Counted from the first letter of the stretch, positions 46,108 through 57,963 are shown. The stretch is DNA of 64,000 bases from Marinobacter salexigens (GCF_002806945.1 NZ_NIHC01000005.1:62001-126000), one strand, 5' to 3'. Program-made: numbers and translations. The notes: a model not told the origin generated them from the sequence alone.

Positions 46108-47274
46108 ATGAAATCACAATACTCAGAACTGAACTTCGGCCTTGGCGAAACCCTCGACATGCTGCGCCAACAGATCAACGCATTTGCGGCAAGCGAAATC
46201 GCCCCCCGGGCTGAAGAAATCGATCGCAGCAACGAGTTCCCCATGGACCTCTGGAAAAAGCTCGGCGACATGGGCCTGCTGGGTATTACCGTAGATGAAG
46301 CTTATGGCGGTTCCGACATGGGCTACCTGGCCCATGTAATCGCCATGGAAGAAATCAGCCGCGCATCTGCCTCTGTTGGCCTGTCTTACGGTGCACACTC
46401 CAACCTCTGCGTAAACCAGATCCACCGCAACGGAACCGAAGAGCAAAAGCAGAAGTACCTGCCCAAACTCGTCAGTGGTGACCACATAGGTGCCCTGGCA
46501 ATGTCCGAGCCTAATGCCGGCTCCGACGTAGTTTCCATGAAACTGAATGCCAAAGACGCCGGTGACCACTACCTGCTCAACGGCAACAAAATGTGGATCA
46601 CCAACGGCCCCGACGCCCACGTTTACGTTATCTACGCAAAAACCGACGTAAAAGCCGGCTCAAAAGGCATCACCGCCTTCATCGTAGAGCGGGACTACGA
46701 AGGCTTCAGCCGGCACCAGAAGCTGGACAAGCTCGGCATGCGCGGCTCCAACACCTGCGAACTGGTATTCGAAGACTGCAAAGTACCCAAAGAAAACGTA
46801 CTCGGTGAGGTAGGTAAAGGTGCGAGAGTCCTCATGAGCGGACTCGACTACGAACGCCTCGTCCTCTCCGGCGGCCCGCTGGGCATCATGCAAGCAGCTA
46901 TGGACGTTGTTGTCCCCTACATCCGCGAACGCAAACAGTTCGAAAAGGCCATAGGCGAGTTTCAACTGGTTCAGGGCAAGGTGGCCGACATGTACACCTG
47001 GATGAACACCGCCAAGTCCTACGTTTACATGGTTGCCCAGTCTGCCGACCGCGGTGAAACCACCCGCAAAGACTCCGCCGGTGCGATTCTCTACTCAGCA
47101 GAAATGGCTACCAAGCTTGCGCTGGACGCCATCCAGCTTCTGGGCGGCAACGGCTACATCAACGACTATCCAACAGGCCGATTGCTGCGGGATGCCAAGC
47201 TTTATGAAATCGGTGCAGGTACATCAGAAATCCGCCGCATGCTCATTGGTCGGGAACTGTTCCTGAACAACTAA
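46108..47274 (+). CDS. liuA: Isovaleryl-CoA dehydrogenase LiuA
   Basis: A 388-residue acyl-CoA dehydrogenase converting isovaleryl-CoA to 3-methylcrotonyl-Co[39 protein letters not shown] (the internal catalytic Glu position of isovaleryl-CoA dehydrogenases lies in this helix) and [36 protein letters not shown] are typical. The frame is open 13 codons earlier; the ATG at 46108 with AGGCG gives the family N-terminus. Second gene after liuR. A structured repeat separates it from liuB. Confidence 0.95.
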   Translation: MKSQYSELNFGLGETLDMLRQQINAFAASEIAPRAEEIDRSNEFPMDLWKKLGDMGLLGITVDEAYGGSDMGYLAHVIAMEEISRASASVGLSYGAHSNLCVNQIHRNGTEEQKQKYLPKLVSGDHIGALAMSEPNAGSDVVSMKLNAKDAGDHYLLNGNKMWITNGPDAHVYVIYAKTDVKAGSKGITAFIVERDYEGFSRHQKLDKLGMRGSNTCELVFEDCKVPKENVLGEVGKGARVLMSGLDYERLVLSGGPLGIMQAAMDVVVPYIRERKQFEKAIGEFQLVQGKVADMYTWMNTAKSYVYMVAQSADRGETTRKDSAGAILYSAEMATKLALDAIQLLGGNGYINDYPTGRLLRDAKLYEIGAGTSEIRRMLIGRELFLNN

Positions 47275-47343
47275 GCAGTAGCTTCGATCCAGACACCCGC
47301 CAAAGCAGATTTGTTTTGGACGGCCAGCACCAAGGTACATCAA

Positions 47344-47451
47344 GGGGTTGGTGGGGTGTCTTTCCGGGAATGTCTGTGGCCAAGGATGGCCACAGTCAAG
47401 CCCACATGGATGTGCTCGTAGCGCTTCCCGGAAAGACACCCCACCAACCCC
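47344..47451. repeat. Structured intergenic repeat, copy 2
   Basis: Perfect 27-bp inverted repeat (47344-47370 with 47425-47451) around a 54-base core. Core hairpins: CTGTGGCCA-AGGA-TGGCCACAG at 47374-47395 and CACA-TGGA-TGTG at 47403-47414. Read on the minus strand it aligns without gaps to the core at 37973-38026. It fills most of the liuA-liuB gap. The outer arms differ largely from those of copy 1 apart from a shared CTTTC. Confidence 0.9.
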
Positions 47452-47479
47452 GAAGCCCCGACCCTCGAGGCCAGGAAAA

Positions 47480-49087
<1,608 letters not shown>

Positions 49088-49102
49088 TCGGGGAGAAGAA
49101 AC

Positions 49103-49927
49103 ATGACAAACAACAACGTTCAGAGTGAACAGGAATCAGCTGTTCTGCTCAACCGCCGCGCCCAGGGCGTGACCGAAGTCGTGCTGAACCGGCCTGACAA
49201 ACGCAACGCCTTTGATGACGTGATCATTCAGCAACTGATCAGCGCATTCACAGAAGTGGATGCTGACGCCGAAACCAAGCTGGTCATTCTGCGCTCAGAA
49301 GGTAAACACTTCTCCGCCGGAGCCGATCTTGGCTGGATGCGCCGCATGGCAGACAACAGCCAGCAGGAAAACCTGGACGATTCCCGCCAACTCGCTCGTT
49401 TGATGGACTGCCTCAATCATCTCAGCAAGCCCGTCATCGGCCTTGTTCAGGGTGCAGCCTACGGTGGCGCCGTCGGCCTCGCCGCCTGCTGCGACATAGT
49501 TATTGCCACGGAAACCTCTAGTTTCTGCCTGAGTGAGGTAAAGCTGGGACTGATTCCCGCGGTGATAAGCCCCTATGTGGTGCGCGCCATTGGTGAACGA
49601 CAGGCCCGCCGTTACTTCATTTCAGCGGAAGTATTCAGTGCCCGGGAAGCTGAACAGTTCGGCCTTGTGCATATTGTCTGCGACGACATCGACGCCATGA
49701 ACGTCCGTTGTGACGAGATGCTGAAGCAACTTGCCCAGAATGGCCCGGAAGCTATGCAAGCCGCAAAAGACCTTGTATTTGCCGTCAGCCACAAGCCCAT
49801 CGATAGCGCTGTAATAGACGACACTGCGCACCGCATTGCTGATATTCGCGTAGGCGAAGAAGGTCAGGAGGGGCTAAGCGCCTTCCTGAACAAACGCCGC
49901 GCCAACTGGATTCCGGAGAGCCACTAA
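49103..49927 (+). CDS. liuC: Methylglutaconyl-CoA hydratase LiuC
   Basis: A 274-residue crotonase-fold enzyme hydrating 3-methylglutaconyl-CoA to HMG-CoA. The oxyanion-hole segments KHFSAGADLGWM and GAAYGGAVGLAACCDIVIA, and the catalytic region FCLSEVKLGLIPAVISPYV, are present. It lies 15 bases after liuB and ends one base before liuD, so it is in the same operon. Confidence 0.94.
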   Translation: MTNNNVQSEQESAVLLNRRAQGVTEVVLNRPDKRNAFDDVIIQQLISAFTEVDADAETKLVILRSEGKHFSAGADLGWMRRMADNSQQENLDDSRQLARLMDCLNHLSKPVIGLVQGAAYGGAVGLAACCDIVIATETSSFCLSEVKLGLIPAVISPYVVRAIGERQARRYFISAEVFSAREAEQFGLVHIVCDDIDAMNVRCDEMLKQLAQNGPEAMQAAKDLVFAVSHKPIDSAVIDDTAHRIADIRVGEEGQEGLSAFLNKRRANWIPESH

Positions 49928-49928
49928 C

Positions 49929-51932
49929 ATGTTCAGCAAAATCCTTATTGCCAACCGGGGCGAAATCGCCTGCCGGATTATCCAGACTGCACACCGCATG
50001 GGTATCCGGTGCGTGGCTGTTTATTCCGATGCAGACGCCAACGCCCTCCACGTTTCCATGGCAGATGAAGCCTTCCACATTGGCCCAGCGCCAAGCTCGG
50101 AAAGCTATCTGCGTAGCGACAAAATCATTGAGATTGCCAAGCAAAGCGGCGCCCAAGCTATCCACCCCGGCTACGGTTTTCTTTCCGAGAACACCGGGTT
50201 TGCCGAAGCCTGTGAGGCCAACGGCATTGTCTTCATCGGCCCACCTTCTTCAGCCATTGCAGCCATGGGCTCCAAATCTGCCGCCAAAGCCATTATGGAA
50301 AAAGCAGGCGTACCTTTGGTGCCTGGCTATCACGGCGACGACCAGAGCCCCGAAACCCTGCGTGCCGAAGCTGAAAAGTGCGGCTTTCCGTTGCTGCTGA
50401 AAGCCGTCGCTGGTGGCGGTGGTAAAGGTATGCGAGTGGTCGAGAACATCGGTGAGTTTGATGATGCTCTGGCCGCGGCCAAACGCGAAGCCAAGAACGC
50501 TTTTGGCAACCCCGACATGCTCATCGAACGTTACCTGACCCAGCCACGCCACGTTGAAATTCAGGTGTTCTGCGACGAAACCGGCCAAGGCGTGTATCTG
50601 GCCGAACGCGACTGCTCGGTTCAGCGCCGCCACCAGAAAGTCCTGGAAGAAGCGCCGGCCCCCGGGCTCAGCGAAGAAACCCGCAAAGCCATGGGCGAAG
50701 CCGCTGTTAAAGCCGCCCAGGCCATCAATTATGTGGGCGCGGGCACCGTAGAATTTCTCTACGATGTAGACGGCTCCTTCTTCTTCATGGAAATGAACAC
50801 CCGCCTGCAGGTGGAGCACCCGGTTACTGAAATGGTAACTGGCCAGGACCTGGTGGAATGGCAGTTGAAAGTGGCTTGGGGTGAGCCCCTGCCACTGGAA
50901 CAGTCACAGGTAAAAACCCGTGGCCATGCTCTGGAAGCCCGTATTTATGCCGAAGACCCGGATCAGGATTTCCTGCCTGCCACTGGCAACCTGCGTTATC
51001 TGAGCACGCCCGATGAAAGCGCCCATGTGCGTGTCGATACCGGTGTGATCGAAGGGGATGAGATCAGCATTCACTACGACCCCATGATCGCCAAACTGAT
51101 CGTGTGGGACGAAACCCGTGAGCAGGCCATCAACCGCATGGTTCAGGCGCTGGAGCACTATCGGATTGCAGGGGTAAAAACCAACATCCGCTTCCTGCAC
51201 GCCTTGGCGGATTCACAGCCCTTCCGGGAAGCGGATCTTACCACCGGCTTTATCGACAGCCACCGGGAATTGCTGTTCCCGAAATCGAAGCTCGATACCC
51301 ATAAAGCGCTGGTGCTGGCTGCTGGTTTTGTATTGGAAGAACGCAAATCCACCGAGTCTGTGAGCACAGATCCCTGGTCCCCGTTCGGTCGTCGCAACAG
51401 CTGGCGCCTGAACTCGGAATACGCCCAGCCCCTGCAGTTGCAGGTAGGCGACGAGATTCACGATCTGAAAATTCTGGAAAAGGATGATCACTACCAGGTA
51501 TCCGTGGATGGCAAGGTTTACAACCTTACTGCCAAACTTGAAGGCGACGCGCTTCAGGCGGTGGTCGATGGCCACAGGATCAGCATTCACGGCAACTTGC
51601 ACAATGACCAACTCGTGCTTTTCTACGAAGGTGACACCTTCCAGTGCACCCTCTACCAGGAAAACCATGGGTTTGAAGACCTGGCTCCTGAAGGCGGCCT
51701 GACCGCACCCATGAACGGCGCCATTGTGGCGGTACAGACCAAGGTGGGTGACACAGTTTCAGCGGGTCAGACACTGGTCATCATGGAAGCCATGAAGATG
51801 GAACATGCCATCAAGGCACCTGCCGATGGCGTGGTCAGCGAAATCTTCTTCACCGAAGGTGAGCAGGTTTCAGAAGGCGCGGAGCTGATTGCTATTGAGG
51901 TCAACGAATCGAGCGGTGAGGAGGCGAGCTAA
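49929..51932 (+). CDS. liuD: Methylcrotonyl-CoA carboxylase biotin-containing subunit LiuD
   Basis: A 667-residue alpha subunit: biotin carboxylase (about 1-450, with [15 protein letters not shown]-grasp loop, [20 protein letters not shown] and [14 protein letters not shown]), a connecting BT domain and a C-terminal biotinyl domain with biotinylated Lys623 in MEAMKMEHA. The alpha/beta pair with LiuB forms the holoenzyme. The stop shares a base with the liuE start (TAATG). Confidence 0.96.
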   Translation: MFSKILIANRGEIACRIIQTAHRMGIRCVAVYSDADANALHVSMADEAFHIGPAPSSESYLRSDKIIEIAKQSGAQAIHPGYGFLSENTGFAEACEANGIVFIGPPSSAIAAMGSKSAAKAIMEKAGVPLVPGYHGDDQSPETLRAEAEKCGFPLLLKAVAGGGGKGMRVVENIGEFDDALAAAKREAKNAFGNPDMLIERYLTQPRHVEIQVFCDETGQGVYLAERDCSVQRRHQKVLEEAPAPGLSEETRKAMGEAAVKAAQAINYVGAGTVEFLYDVDGSFFFMEMNTRLQVEHPVTEMVTGQDLVEWQLKVAWGEPLPLEQSQVKTRGHALEARIYAEDPDQDFLPATGNLRYLSTPDESAHVRVDTGVIEGDEISIHYDPMIAKLIVWDETREQAINRMVQALEHYRIAGVKTNIRFLHALADSQPFREADLTTGFIDSHRELLFPKSKLDTHKALVLAAGFVLEERKSTESVSTDPWSPFGRRNSWRLNSEYAQPLQLQVGDEIHDLKILEKDDHYQVSVDGKVYNLTAKLEGDALQAVVDGHRISIHGNLHNDQLVLFYEGDTFQCTLYQENHGFEDLAPEGGLTAPMNGAIVAVQTKVGDTVSAGQTLVIMEAMKMEHAIKAPADGVVSEIFFTEGEQVSEGAELIAIEVNESSGEEAS

Positions 51933-52831
51933 TGGCCTTTCCAAAACAAGTGCGGCTGGTCGAAATGAGCCCCCGGGACGGTCTACAAAACGAGGCCGGC
52001 CCGGTGATCGCCACGCACATAAAAACCGGGCTGATCGAACGACTCGCAGATTGCGGTCTTGATCATATCGAATCCGCCAGCTTTGTCTCACCCAAGTGGG
52101 TGCCGCAAATGGGGGATGCCACTGAGGTAATGGCCGGCATCAAGCGCAAAGCCGGTGTACGCTATTCGGTTCTGACCCCAAACCTCAGAGGCTTTGAGAA
52201 TGCTCTGGCGGCGGGTGTAGACGAAGTGGCGGTATTCGGCGCGGCGTCTGAATCTTTCAGCCAAAAGAACATCAACTGTTCCATTGCAGAAAGCCTGGAA
52301 CGCTTCCTGCCAGTGGTGGAGGCAGCGAAAAAGCACAGGATTCCGGTGCGGGGCTATGTCTCCACTGTGCTAGGTTGTCCCTATGAGGGGGAAATTGCTC
52401 CCGAGCAAGTCGCCAGGGTTGCCAAAGACTTGGCTGACATGGGCTGCTATGAGATTTCGCTGGGCGATACCATTGGCGTAGGTACCCCATTGAAAGCCAA
52501 GCGTATGCTCGAGGCTGTGGCAAAAAACGTTCCGATAAAGCATTTGGCAGCGCATTTTCACGACACCTACGGACAGGCACTGGCCAATCTCTACGCTGTA
52601 CTGGAAGAAGGCGTGGCGGTTCTTGATGCCTCGGTTGCTGGTCTTGGCGGTTGCCCATATGCCAATGGCGCATCTGGTAACGTCGCGACGGAAGACGTGC
52701 TCTATATGCTCAACGGCTTGGGCATAAGCACCGGCGTGGATCTGAACAAACTGGTGGCTACCGGCGAATGGATAAGCAACCAGCTCAAACGAAACAACGG
52801 CTCTAAAGTAGGCCAAGCCCTAAAACCTTAA
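51932..52831 (+). CDS. liuE: Hydroxymethylglutaryl-CoA lyase LiuE
   Basis: A 299-residue HMGL/DRE-TIM enzyme that splits HMG-CoA into acetyl-CoA and acetoacetate. The DRE-like motif is SPRDGLQNE, followed by [12 protein letters not shown] and the His pair [13 protein letters not shown]; the essential Cys loop reads [14 protein letters not shown]. Coupled to liuD by a one-base overlap. No acetoacetate CoA-transferase (liuFG) follows, so acetoacetate activation must be encoded elsewhere or by a ligase. Confidence 0.95.
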   Translation: MAFPKQVRLVEMSPRDGLQNEAGPVIATHIKTGLIERLADCGLDHIESASFVSPKWVPQMGDATEVMAGIKRKAGVRYSVLTPNLRGFENALAAGVDEVAVFGAASESFSQKNINCSIAESLERFLPVVEAAKKHRIPVRGYVSTVLGCPYEGEIAPEQVARVAKDLADMGCYEISLGDTIGVGTPLKAKRMLEAVAKNVPIKHLAAHFHDTYGQALANLYAVLEEGVAVLDASVAGLGGCPYANGASGNVATEDVLYMLNGLGISTGVDLNKLVATGEWISNQLKRNNGSKVGQALKP

Positions 52832-52840
52832 GGATCTGAC

Positions 52841-53419
52841 ATGAGCAAAAACAAAAATGTTGTCGCGCTGGACCTCCCTATTCCAGACATGAAAGATCTT
52901 CCCGATGATGTCCGGAAGTATTTCGAAGTCTGTATTGAAAAGCTTGGCATGGTTCCCAATGTGCTTACCGCTTTCAGCCAGAACCTGAACCAGCTGGACG
53001 GCTTCTCTCGTCTCTATAATGAGCTGATGATGGGTGAAAGCGAGCTCAGCAAGCTTGAGCGGGAAATGGTTGCTGTGGTCGTTTCTTCAGAAAACAAGTG
53101 TTTTTATTGCCTTGTCGCCCATGGAGCTGCCGTGCGAGTTATGAGTGGTGACCCGGCGTTAGGCGAACACCTCGTGATGAACTACCGATCCGCCAAACTG
53201 GATAAACGCCAGCGAGCCATGCTGGATTTCGCGTCACAGCTTACCCGCTCACCGGCAACAGTAGCGGAAGCTGAAGTGCAAGCACTGCGGAATGCAGGCT
53301 TCAGTGATCGCGGAATCTGGGATTTAAGCAATATAATCGGCTTTTACAACATGTCGAACCGCGTGGCAATTGCCAGCGACATGCGCCCGAACACTGAATA
53401 CCACAGCCAGAGTCGCTAA
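52841..53419 (+). CDS. Peroxidase-related enzyme, AhpD-like CMD family
   Basis: A 192-residue carboxymuconolactone-decarboxylase/AhpD-fold protein. The active-site CxxC is in SSENKCFYCLVAHG, with the nearby His of the AhpD proton relay. This is the group named uncharacterised peroxidase-related enzyme. It lies 9 bases after liuE and is thus in the liu operon. It could protect against peroxides made by acyl-CoA flavoenzymes; that link is inferred from position only. Confidence 0.85.
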   Translation: MSKNKNVVALDLPIPDMKDLPDDVRKYFEVCIEKLGMVPNVLTAFSQNLNQLDGFSRLYNELMMGESELSKLEREMVAVVVSSENKCFYCLVAHGAAVRVMSGDPALGEHLVMNYRSAKLDKRQRAMLDFASQLTRSPATVAEAEVQALRNAGFSDRGIWDLSNIIGFYNMSNRVAIASDMRPNTEYHSQSR

Positions 53420-53470
53420 CAGGCTCAACAATTTTCAGCCCGCAACCACAAAAACAAATGGAGGCAGACA

Positions 53471-55156
53471 ATGAACCAGACTCTTCCAAGCTACACCAGC
53501 GGCACCTCTGAAACCCCACTGCTGGGCATGACCATTGGCGAGATGCTCGATCGCACTGCCAATAAATACCCCGACACCGAAGCTCTGGTGTGCCTGCATC
53601 AGGACATTCGCTGGACCTACAAAGAATTCCTTGCCAAGGTGAACGAAGCAGCACGAGCTTTCCTGGCCATCGGCGTCAAACGAGGCGATCGCGTGGGCAT
53701 CTGGGCACCTAACCGTTATGAATGGACGGTTACCCAGTTTGCTACCGCCAAGGTCGGCGCCATTCTGGTCAATATCAACCCGGCTTACGGCATGCATGAA
53801 CTCGAGTACGCCATGAACCTGGCTGGTATCAGCGTGTTGGTAACCGCCGATAGCTTTAAAGCCTCTGACTACCGCAAAACACTTTATGAATTGGCCCCGG
53901 AACTGAAAGCCAGCACCCCTGGCAAGATCAAGGCCCAGCGGCTTTCGGACCTGCGCGCGGTGATCAACCTGGATACCGAAAAACACGCCGGCATGTGGAG
54001 CTGGGGCGAATTCACCGAATTTTCCAGTGATGTCAGCCAGGACGAACTAAACAAGGCACAAAGCCAGCTTCAGTTCGATGACCCCATCAATATCCAGTTC
54101 ACATCGGGCACAACCGGCAGCCCCAAAGGCGCCACCCTCACCCACCACAACATTCTGAACAACGGATTCTTTGTGGGCGAAAGCCAGGTTCTCACCGAGA
54201 AAGATCGGCTGGTTATTCCGGTACCCTTGTACCACTGCTTCGGTATGGTGATGGGCAACCTTGGCTGCATCACCCACGGCTCCACCATGATCTACCCGGG
54301 CGAAGGCTTTGAGCCCAAAGCCGTCCTGCAGGCGGTGCATCAGGAGAAGGCAACCGCCTTGTACGGCGTGCCCACCATGTTCATTGCAGAACTTGCCGAG
54401 CCGGAGTTTGAGTCCTACGACCTCTCCACCCTGCGTACCGGCATCATGGCAGGCTCCATCTGCCCGGCCGAGGTAATGAAAAAGGTCAACGGCAAGATGA
54501 ACATGAAAGAAGTTCAGATCGCCTACGGCATGACTGAAACCAGCCCGGTATCCACTCAAACCAGCTCTCTTGATCCCTTCGAGAAGCAAGTCACCACCGT
54601 GGGCCGCACCCAACCGCATCTGGAAACCAAAATCGTCGACCCGGGAACAGGCAACGTTCTGCCCCGTGGCGAGATTGGTGAACTCTGCACTCGCGGCTAC
54701 AGCGTAATGCTGAAGTACTGGAATAACGAAGAGAAGACCCGGGAAGCCATAGACGCCTCCGGCTGGATGCACACAGGTGACCTGGCCACCATGGATGAAG
54801 AAGGTTATGTGCAAATCGTTGGCCGCATCAAGGACATGGTGATTCGTGGTGGTGAAAACATCTATCCGAAAGAAGTTGAAGAGTTCCTGTACACCCACCC
54901 ATCCATTGAGGAAGTTCAGGTAACGGGTATTCCTCATGAGTCCTACGGCGAAGAGTTGATCGCCTGGGTGAAACTGCGCCCTGACGCAGATCCGGTAGGT
55001 GCAGACGACTTAATCGCTTTCTGCAAAGGCAAGATTGCGCATTTCAAAATTCCCCGGAACTATAAATTCGTGGAAGAATTCCCGATGACGGTTACCGGAA
55101 AGATTCAGAAATTCAAAATGCGCGAAATATCCATTGAGGAACTGGGACTGAAGTAA
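53471..55156 (+). CDS. AMP-binding acyl-CoA synthetase, last gene of liu operon
   Basis: A 561-residue ANL ligase. [20 protein letters not shown] near residue 200, [28 protein letters not shown] and the catalytic Lys in [12 protein letters not shown] are intact. It is about 90 residues shorter than acetoacetyl-CoA synthetases, so a medium/branched-chain acyl-CoA ligase is more likely, for example activating isovalerate or another acid feeding the pathway. 51 bases after the peroxidase-related gene; a strong terminator follows. Confidence 0.9.
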   Translation: MNQTLPSYTSGTSETPLLGMTIGEMLDRTANKYPDTEALVCLHQDIRWTYKEFLAKVNEAARAFLAIGVKRGDRVGIWAPNRYEWTVTQFATAKVGAILVNINPAYGMHELEYAMNLAGISVLVTADSFKASDYRKTLYELAPELKASTPGKIKAQRLSDLRAVINLDTEKHAGMWSWGEFTEFSSDVSQDELNKAQSQLQFDDPINIQFTSGTTGSPKGATLTHHNILNNGFFVGESQVLTEKDRLVIPVPLYHCFGMVMGNLGCITHGSTMIYPGEGFEPKAVLQAVHQEKATALYGVPTMFIAELAEPEFESYDLSTLRTGIMAGSICPAEVMKKVNGKMNMKEVQIAYGMTETSPVSTQTSSLDPFEKQVTTVGRTQPHLETKIVDPGTGNVLPRGEIGELCTRGYSVMLKYWNNEEKTREAIDASGWMHTGDLATMDEEGYVQIVGRIKDMVIRGGENIYPKEVEEFLYTHPSIEEVQVTGIPHESYGEELIAWVKLRPDADPVGADDLIAFCKGKIAHFKIPRNYKFVEEFPMTVTGKIQKFKMREISIEELGLK

Positions 55157-55174
55157 AAACTCTGCAGCAACCGC

Positions 55175-55213
55175 AAGCCCCGGCGCTCTTTAGCTGAGCC
55201 CCGGGGCTTTTTT
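55175..55213 (+). terminator. Rho-independent terminator of the liu operon
   Basis: AAGCCCCGG (55175-55183) and CCGGGGCTT (55201-55209) pair perfectly, and the second arm runs into T6 (55208-55213). It lies 18 bases past the last ligase gene. Confidence 0.93.
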
Positions 55214-55251
55214 GATCTCTAAATTCTGTTTGACTACCCGTCATTTTCGTG

Positions 55252-55288
55252 ATGTTATCACCAGTAACATTGTTACCACCGATAACAT
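55252..55288 (+). promoter_or_regulatory. Long dyad operator upstream of tetR-type gene
   Basis: Two nested inverted repeats share one centre at 55270: ATGTTATC (55252-55259) with GATAACAT (55281-55288), and GTAAC (55264-55268) with GTTAC (55272-55276). It ends 18 bases before the TetR-type start. The symmetry is typical for TetR dimers or pairs of dimers, so autoregulation is likely. Confidence 0.75.
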
Positions 55289-55306
55289 TAGCGAGCATGA
55301 ATACCC

Positions 55307-55918
55307 ATGGCGAAACCTGCCTACCACCACGGTGACCTGCAGCCCCAGGCACAGTTGCTGGCGTTGGAGATACTCAGAACCCAAGGGGATGCCGCCATCA
55401 GCTTGCGTGCCCTGGCCAAGCAGCTCGGCGTAAGTGCCCCGGCTCTATATCGCCACTTCTCAGATCGCGAAACCCTCTTGGCGGAACTCGCAATTGAAGG
55501 TTTCGAAGCTTTACGTGACCGTCTGCAAGCGGTGGATCAGGAAATGCCGCGTAAGGCTTTGATCGATATTGGGCTGGTGTATGTCGCTTTCGCCCAGGAA
55601 GAGCCCAATCTGTATCGCCTTATGTTTGGCGGTCGCGTACTACCCATGGGGGCGCACCCGCGCCTGGATGCTGCGGGCAAAGGGGCATTTGAAGTTCTGG
55701 AAAGCACCGTAGCCCGCGCCCGCGACCTGGGCTACCTCAAGCCCTCCCCCGTATCACTGATGACAGCCGCCGCCTGGTCTCTGGTGCACGGGCTGTCGCA
55801 ACTCACTATCGATGGTCATTTGCCCAGCGCAAAGGCCGAACCCATGCTGACCGAAGGCGTTCTCAGCTTACTGCTGGATGGCTCCCGGTCTGACAAACAA
55901 CAAACACAACAGGATTAA
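55307..55918 (+). CDS. TetR/AcrR-family regulator
   Basis: A 203-residue regulator. The N-terminal HTH is ISLRALAKQLGVSAPALYRHFSDRETLLAELA, and the C-terminal ligand domain has the WHG-type ending (AAWSLVHGLSQLTIDG). It is separated by 4 bases from the CrtI-like oxidoreductase gene, so one transcript from the dyad-bearing promoter is likely. Ligand unknown. Confidence 0.92.
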   Translation: MAKPAYHHGDLQPQAQLLALEILRTQGDAAISLRALAKQLGVSAPALYRHFSDRETLLAELAIEGFEALRDRLQAVDQEMPRKALIDIGLVYVAFAQEEPNLYRLMFGGRVLPMGAHPRLDAAGKGAFEVLESTVARARDLGYLKPSPVSLMTAAAWSLVHGLSQLTIDGHLPSAKAEPMLTEGVLSLLLDGSRSDKQQTQQD

Positions 55919-55922
55919 ATAA

Positions 55923-57548
55923 ATGAGCAGCCCAAAACCCAGTACCATCCGCGTTGGCAGACGTTATCGTGAGAAGCGCCTGGACGGCCCCTACGATGCC
56001 ATCATTATTGGCTCCGGTATCGGTGGCCTGACTGCCGCAGCCTGCATGAGCAAAATGGGTAAAAAGGTGCTCGTTCTAGAGCAGCACTACACTGCTGGCG
56101 GATTCACCCACAGCTACGACCGTAACGGGTACGAATGGGACGTGGGCGTTCACTACATTGGTGACATGGGCGCAGACCACACTCTGGGTAAGCGGCTGTT
56201 CGACCACATCACGGACGGCCAATTGAAGTGGGCACCAATGGACGCCAACTACGACCGTATCTACATGGGCGAAAAGTACGTGGACCTGGTAGCCGGCCCG
56301 GAAGAATTCCGTGCCGAGTTGGTCAAAGCCTTCCCGGAAGAAGAAAAGGCCATAGACACCTACCTGGGCTATCTACGCCAGGTATCCAAGGCCATGCCGG
56401 CGGTTGTTCTGAGCAAGGTATTGCCAAGCCTGGCTCTTGGACCACTAAGCATGCTTGCGAAACGTAAGGCGCCAGAGTTCCTTAACAAACCTACCCGCGA
56501 AGTACTTGAAAGCATCACCAGTAACCAGGAGCTGATTGCTGTGCTTACCGGCCAATGGGGCGACAACGGCCTGCCACCCGCCCAATCCAGCTTCATTGTC
56601 CACTCACTCATCGCCCGCCATTACCTGCACGGCGGCTACTACCCGATTGGTGGCGCCTCTGAAATGGCCAAGACCATTATCCCGGTGATTCAGCAAAGCG
56701 GCGGTGAAGTCTTTACCTACGCTGATGTGACCGAGATTCTCATCGAGAAAGGCAAAGCCGTGGGCGTTCGCATGGCCGACGGTGCAGAGATTCGCTCGCC
56801 ATTGGTCATCAGCAACGCAGGCGTCTTCAACACCTTCAACAAGTTGCTGCCAAAAGACGCGCCTGAATGGGGCTACTATCAGGACAAACTGAAAACCGTT
56901 AAGCGTTCCATGGCCAGCAACTGCCTGTACATCGGCCTGGAAGATACAGCAGAGAACTTGGGCCTGCCGAAAACCAACTACTGGATTTACCCCGGCACAG
57001 ACTACGAAAAGCATGTGAAAGACTTCGAGGAAGATCCGGAGAACAACGATATTTCGCTGACCTATATCTCCTTCCCCTCGGCGAAAGACCCCAGCTTTCT
57101 GGAGCGCTACCCTGGCCGGGCCACCATTGAGATTGTGGCACCTGGCCCCTTCAAATGGTACGAAGAGTGGGCCGACAAGCCTTGGGGCAAGCGTGGTGAA
57201 GACTATGAAGCGAAGAAGGAAGAATTCGCCCAGCGTCTGCTCGCCAAGCTTTACGAGAAATTCCCGCATCTGGAAGGCAAAGTGGATTACTACGAGCTGT
57301 CCACCTCCCTTTCTACGGACTACTTCTGCCGCTACAGCGAAGGGGAAATCTATGGCCTCGACCATACTCCCGATCGCTTCGAACAGGACTGGCTAAAGCC
57401 CAAGACCCGCATACCCGGCCTGTACCTCACCGGCCAGGACATAATGACCGCCGGAGTAGTGGGCGCCATGCTGGGTGGTTTGCTGACAACCGTTGCTGTG
57501 AGTGGCTTCAAGGGCATTCCGCTTGCCAAAAAAATGTTTGTTGGCTGA
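55923..57548 (+). CDS. CrtI/retinol-saturase-like FAD oxidoreductase
   Basis: A 541-residue flavoprotein. The FAD site is DAIIIGSGIGGLTAAACMSKMGKKVLVLEQHYTAGG (about 21-56), followed by HSYDRNGYEWDVGVHYIGDMG and the C-terminal GLYLTGQDIMTAGVVGAMLGG. This is the family of phytoene desaturases and all-trans-retinol 13,14-reductases; in bacteria without carotenoid genes such proteins act on unknown unsaturated lipids. No carotenoid gene lies nearby. Cotranscribed with the TetR gene. Confidence 0.9.
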   Translation: MSSPKPSTIRVGRRYREKRLDGPYDAIIIGSGIGGLTAAACMSKMGKKVLVLEQHYTAGGFTHSYDRNGYEWDVGVHYIGDMGADHTLGKRLFDHITDGQLKWAPMDANYDRIYMGEKYVDLVAGPEEFRAELVKAFPEEEKAIDTYLGYLRQVSKAMPAVVLSKVLPSLALGPLSMLAKRKAPEFLNKPTREVLESITSNQELIAVLTGQWGDNGLPPAQSSFIVHSLIARHYLHGGYYPIGGASEMAKTIIPVIQQSGGEVFTYADVTEILIEKGKAVGVRMADGAEIRSPLVISNAGVFNTFNKLLPKDAPEWGYYQDKLKTVKRSMASNCLYIGLEDTAENLGLPKTNYWIYPGTDYEKHVKDFEEDPENNDISLTYISFPSAKDPSFLERYPGRATIEIVAPGPFKWYEEWADKPWGKRGEDYEAKKEEFAQRLLAKLYEKFPHLEGKVDYYELSTSLSTDYFCRYSEGEIYGLDHTPDRFEQDWLKPKTRIPGLYLTGQDIMTAGVVGAMLGGLLTTVAVSGFKGIPLAKKMFVG

Positions 57549-57788
57549 TAAGCCTGATCCTTTCCAAAGCCCTGTACTTGGAAAGAAATACACTTTCACA
57601 GCCACTTAACAGGAATAGAATCAACATCTAGCCGACTGCCAGCAAAAGCACAGCCTTTCGTCTCGCAGTCGGCTAATCCTCTCGCGACTTCTTGCAATTC
57701 AATCACTCTGACTCTCAACTAATCAATACCCCACTAACCCTGTTTTGGCTAACCCACTGCGACAGGAAAAAACCAACCATTAAAACTA

Positions 57789-57802
57789 TTGATGCAGATC
57801 AA
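57789..57802 (+). promoter_or_regulatory. FNR/ANR box
   Basis: TTGATGCAGATCAA is a perfect match to TTGAT-N4-ATCAA, the site of the oxygen-sensing regulators FNR and ANR. It lies 162 bases before the three-gene globin cluster and points to induction under low oxygen. The match is seen; regulation is inferred. Confidence 0.8.
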
Positions 57803-57867
57803 ACTTCATGAAAAGTATACAAATTTTTACAACGGTGACGATGTATTCATTTTCTCAAAACTATATA

Positions 57868-57880
57868 TTGATTCGATCAA
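57868..57880 (+). promoter_or_regulatory. Second FNR-like palindrome with 3-base spacer
   Basis: TTGATTCGATCAA has both FNR half-sites but a 3-base spacer instead of 4. It lies 66 bases downstream of the perfect box. It could be a site for a related CRP/FNR-family protein, or a decayed box; the odd spacing argues against normal FNR binding. Confidence 0.35.
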
Positions 57881-57963
57881 ACGCTTGTTTAACACGAAAA
57901 GCTACAGAAAAATCGTCGATTACTCCCTGATCACGAGTTGTATGTTTTAGCTTTGAGGAGCTT

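Larger units (their letters stand above)
57549..57963 (+). other. 415-base AT-rich intergenic region with regulatory sites
   Basis: No open frame that I can support. The left part holds an 11-bp inverted repeat, TAGCCGACTGC (57629-57639) with GCAGTCGGCTA (57665-57675), a possible transcript end for the oxidoreductase gene, without a T run. From about 57775 the sequence becomes AT-rich and contains an FNR/ANR box and a related palindrome. It ends in GAGGAG 5 bases before the next ATG. Confidence 0.7.

Noticed and set aside
47348..47479. Upstream extension of liuB by 44 codons
   Set aside because: It would translate the structured repeat; the ATG at 47480 with a ribosome site gives the normal 535-residue length.
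54047..54937. 296-codon minus-strand open frame across the acyl-CoA ligase
   Set aside because: Antisense shadow; the ligase motifs lie on the plus strand.
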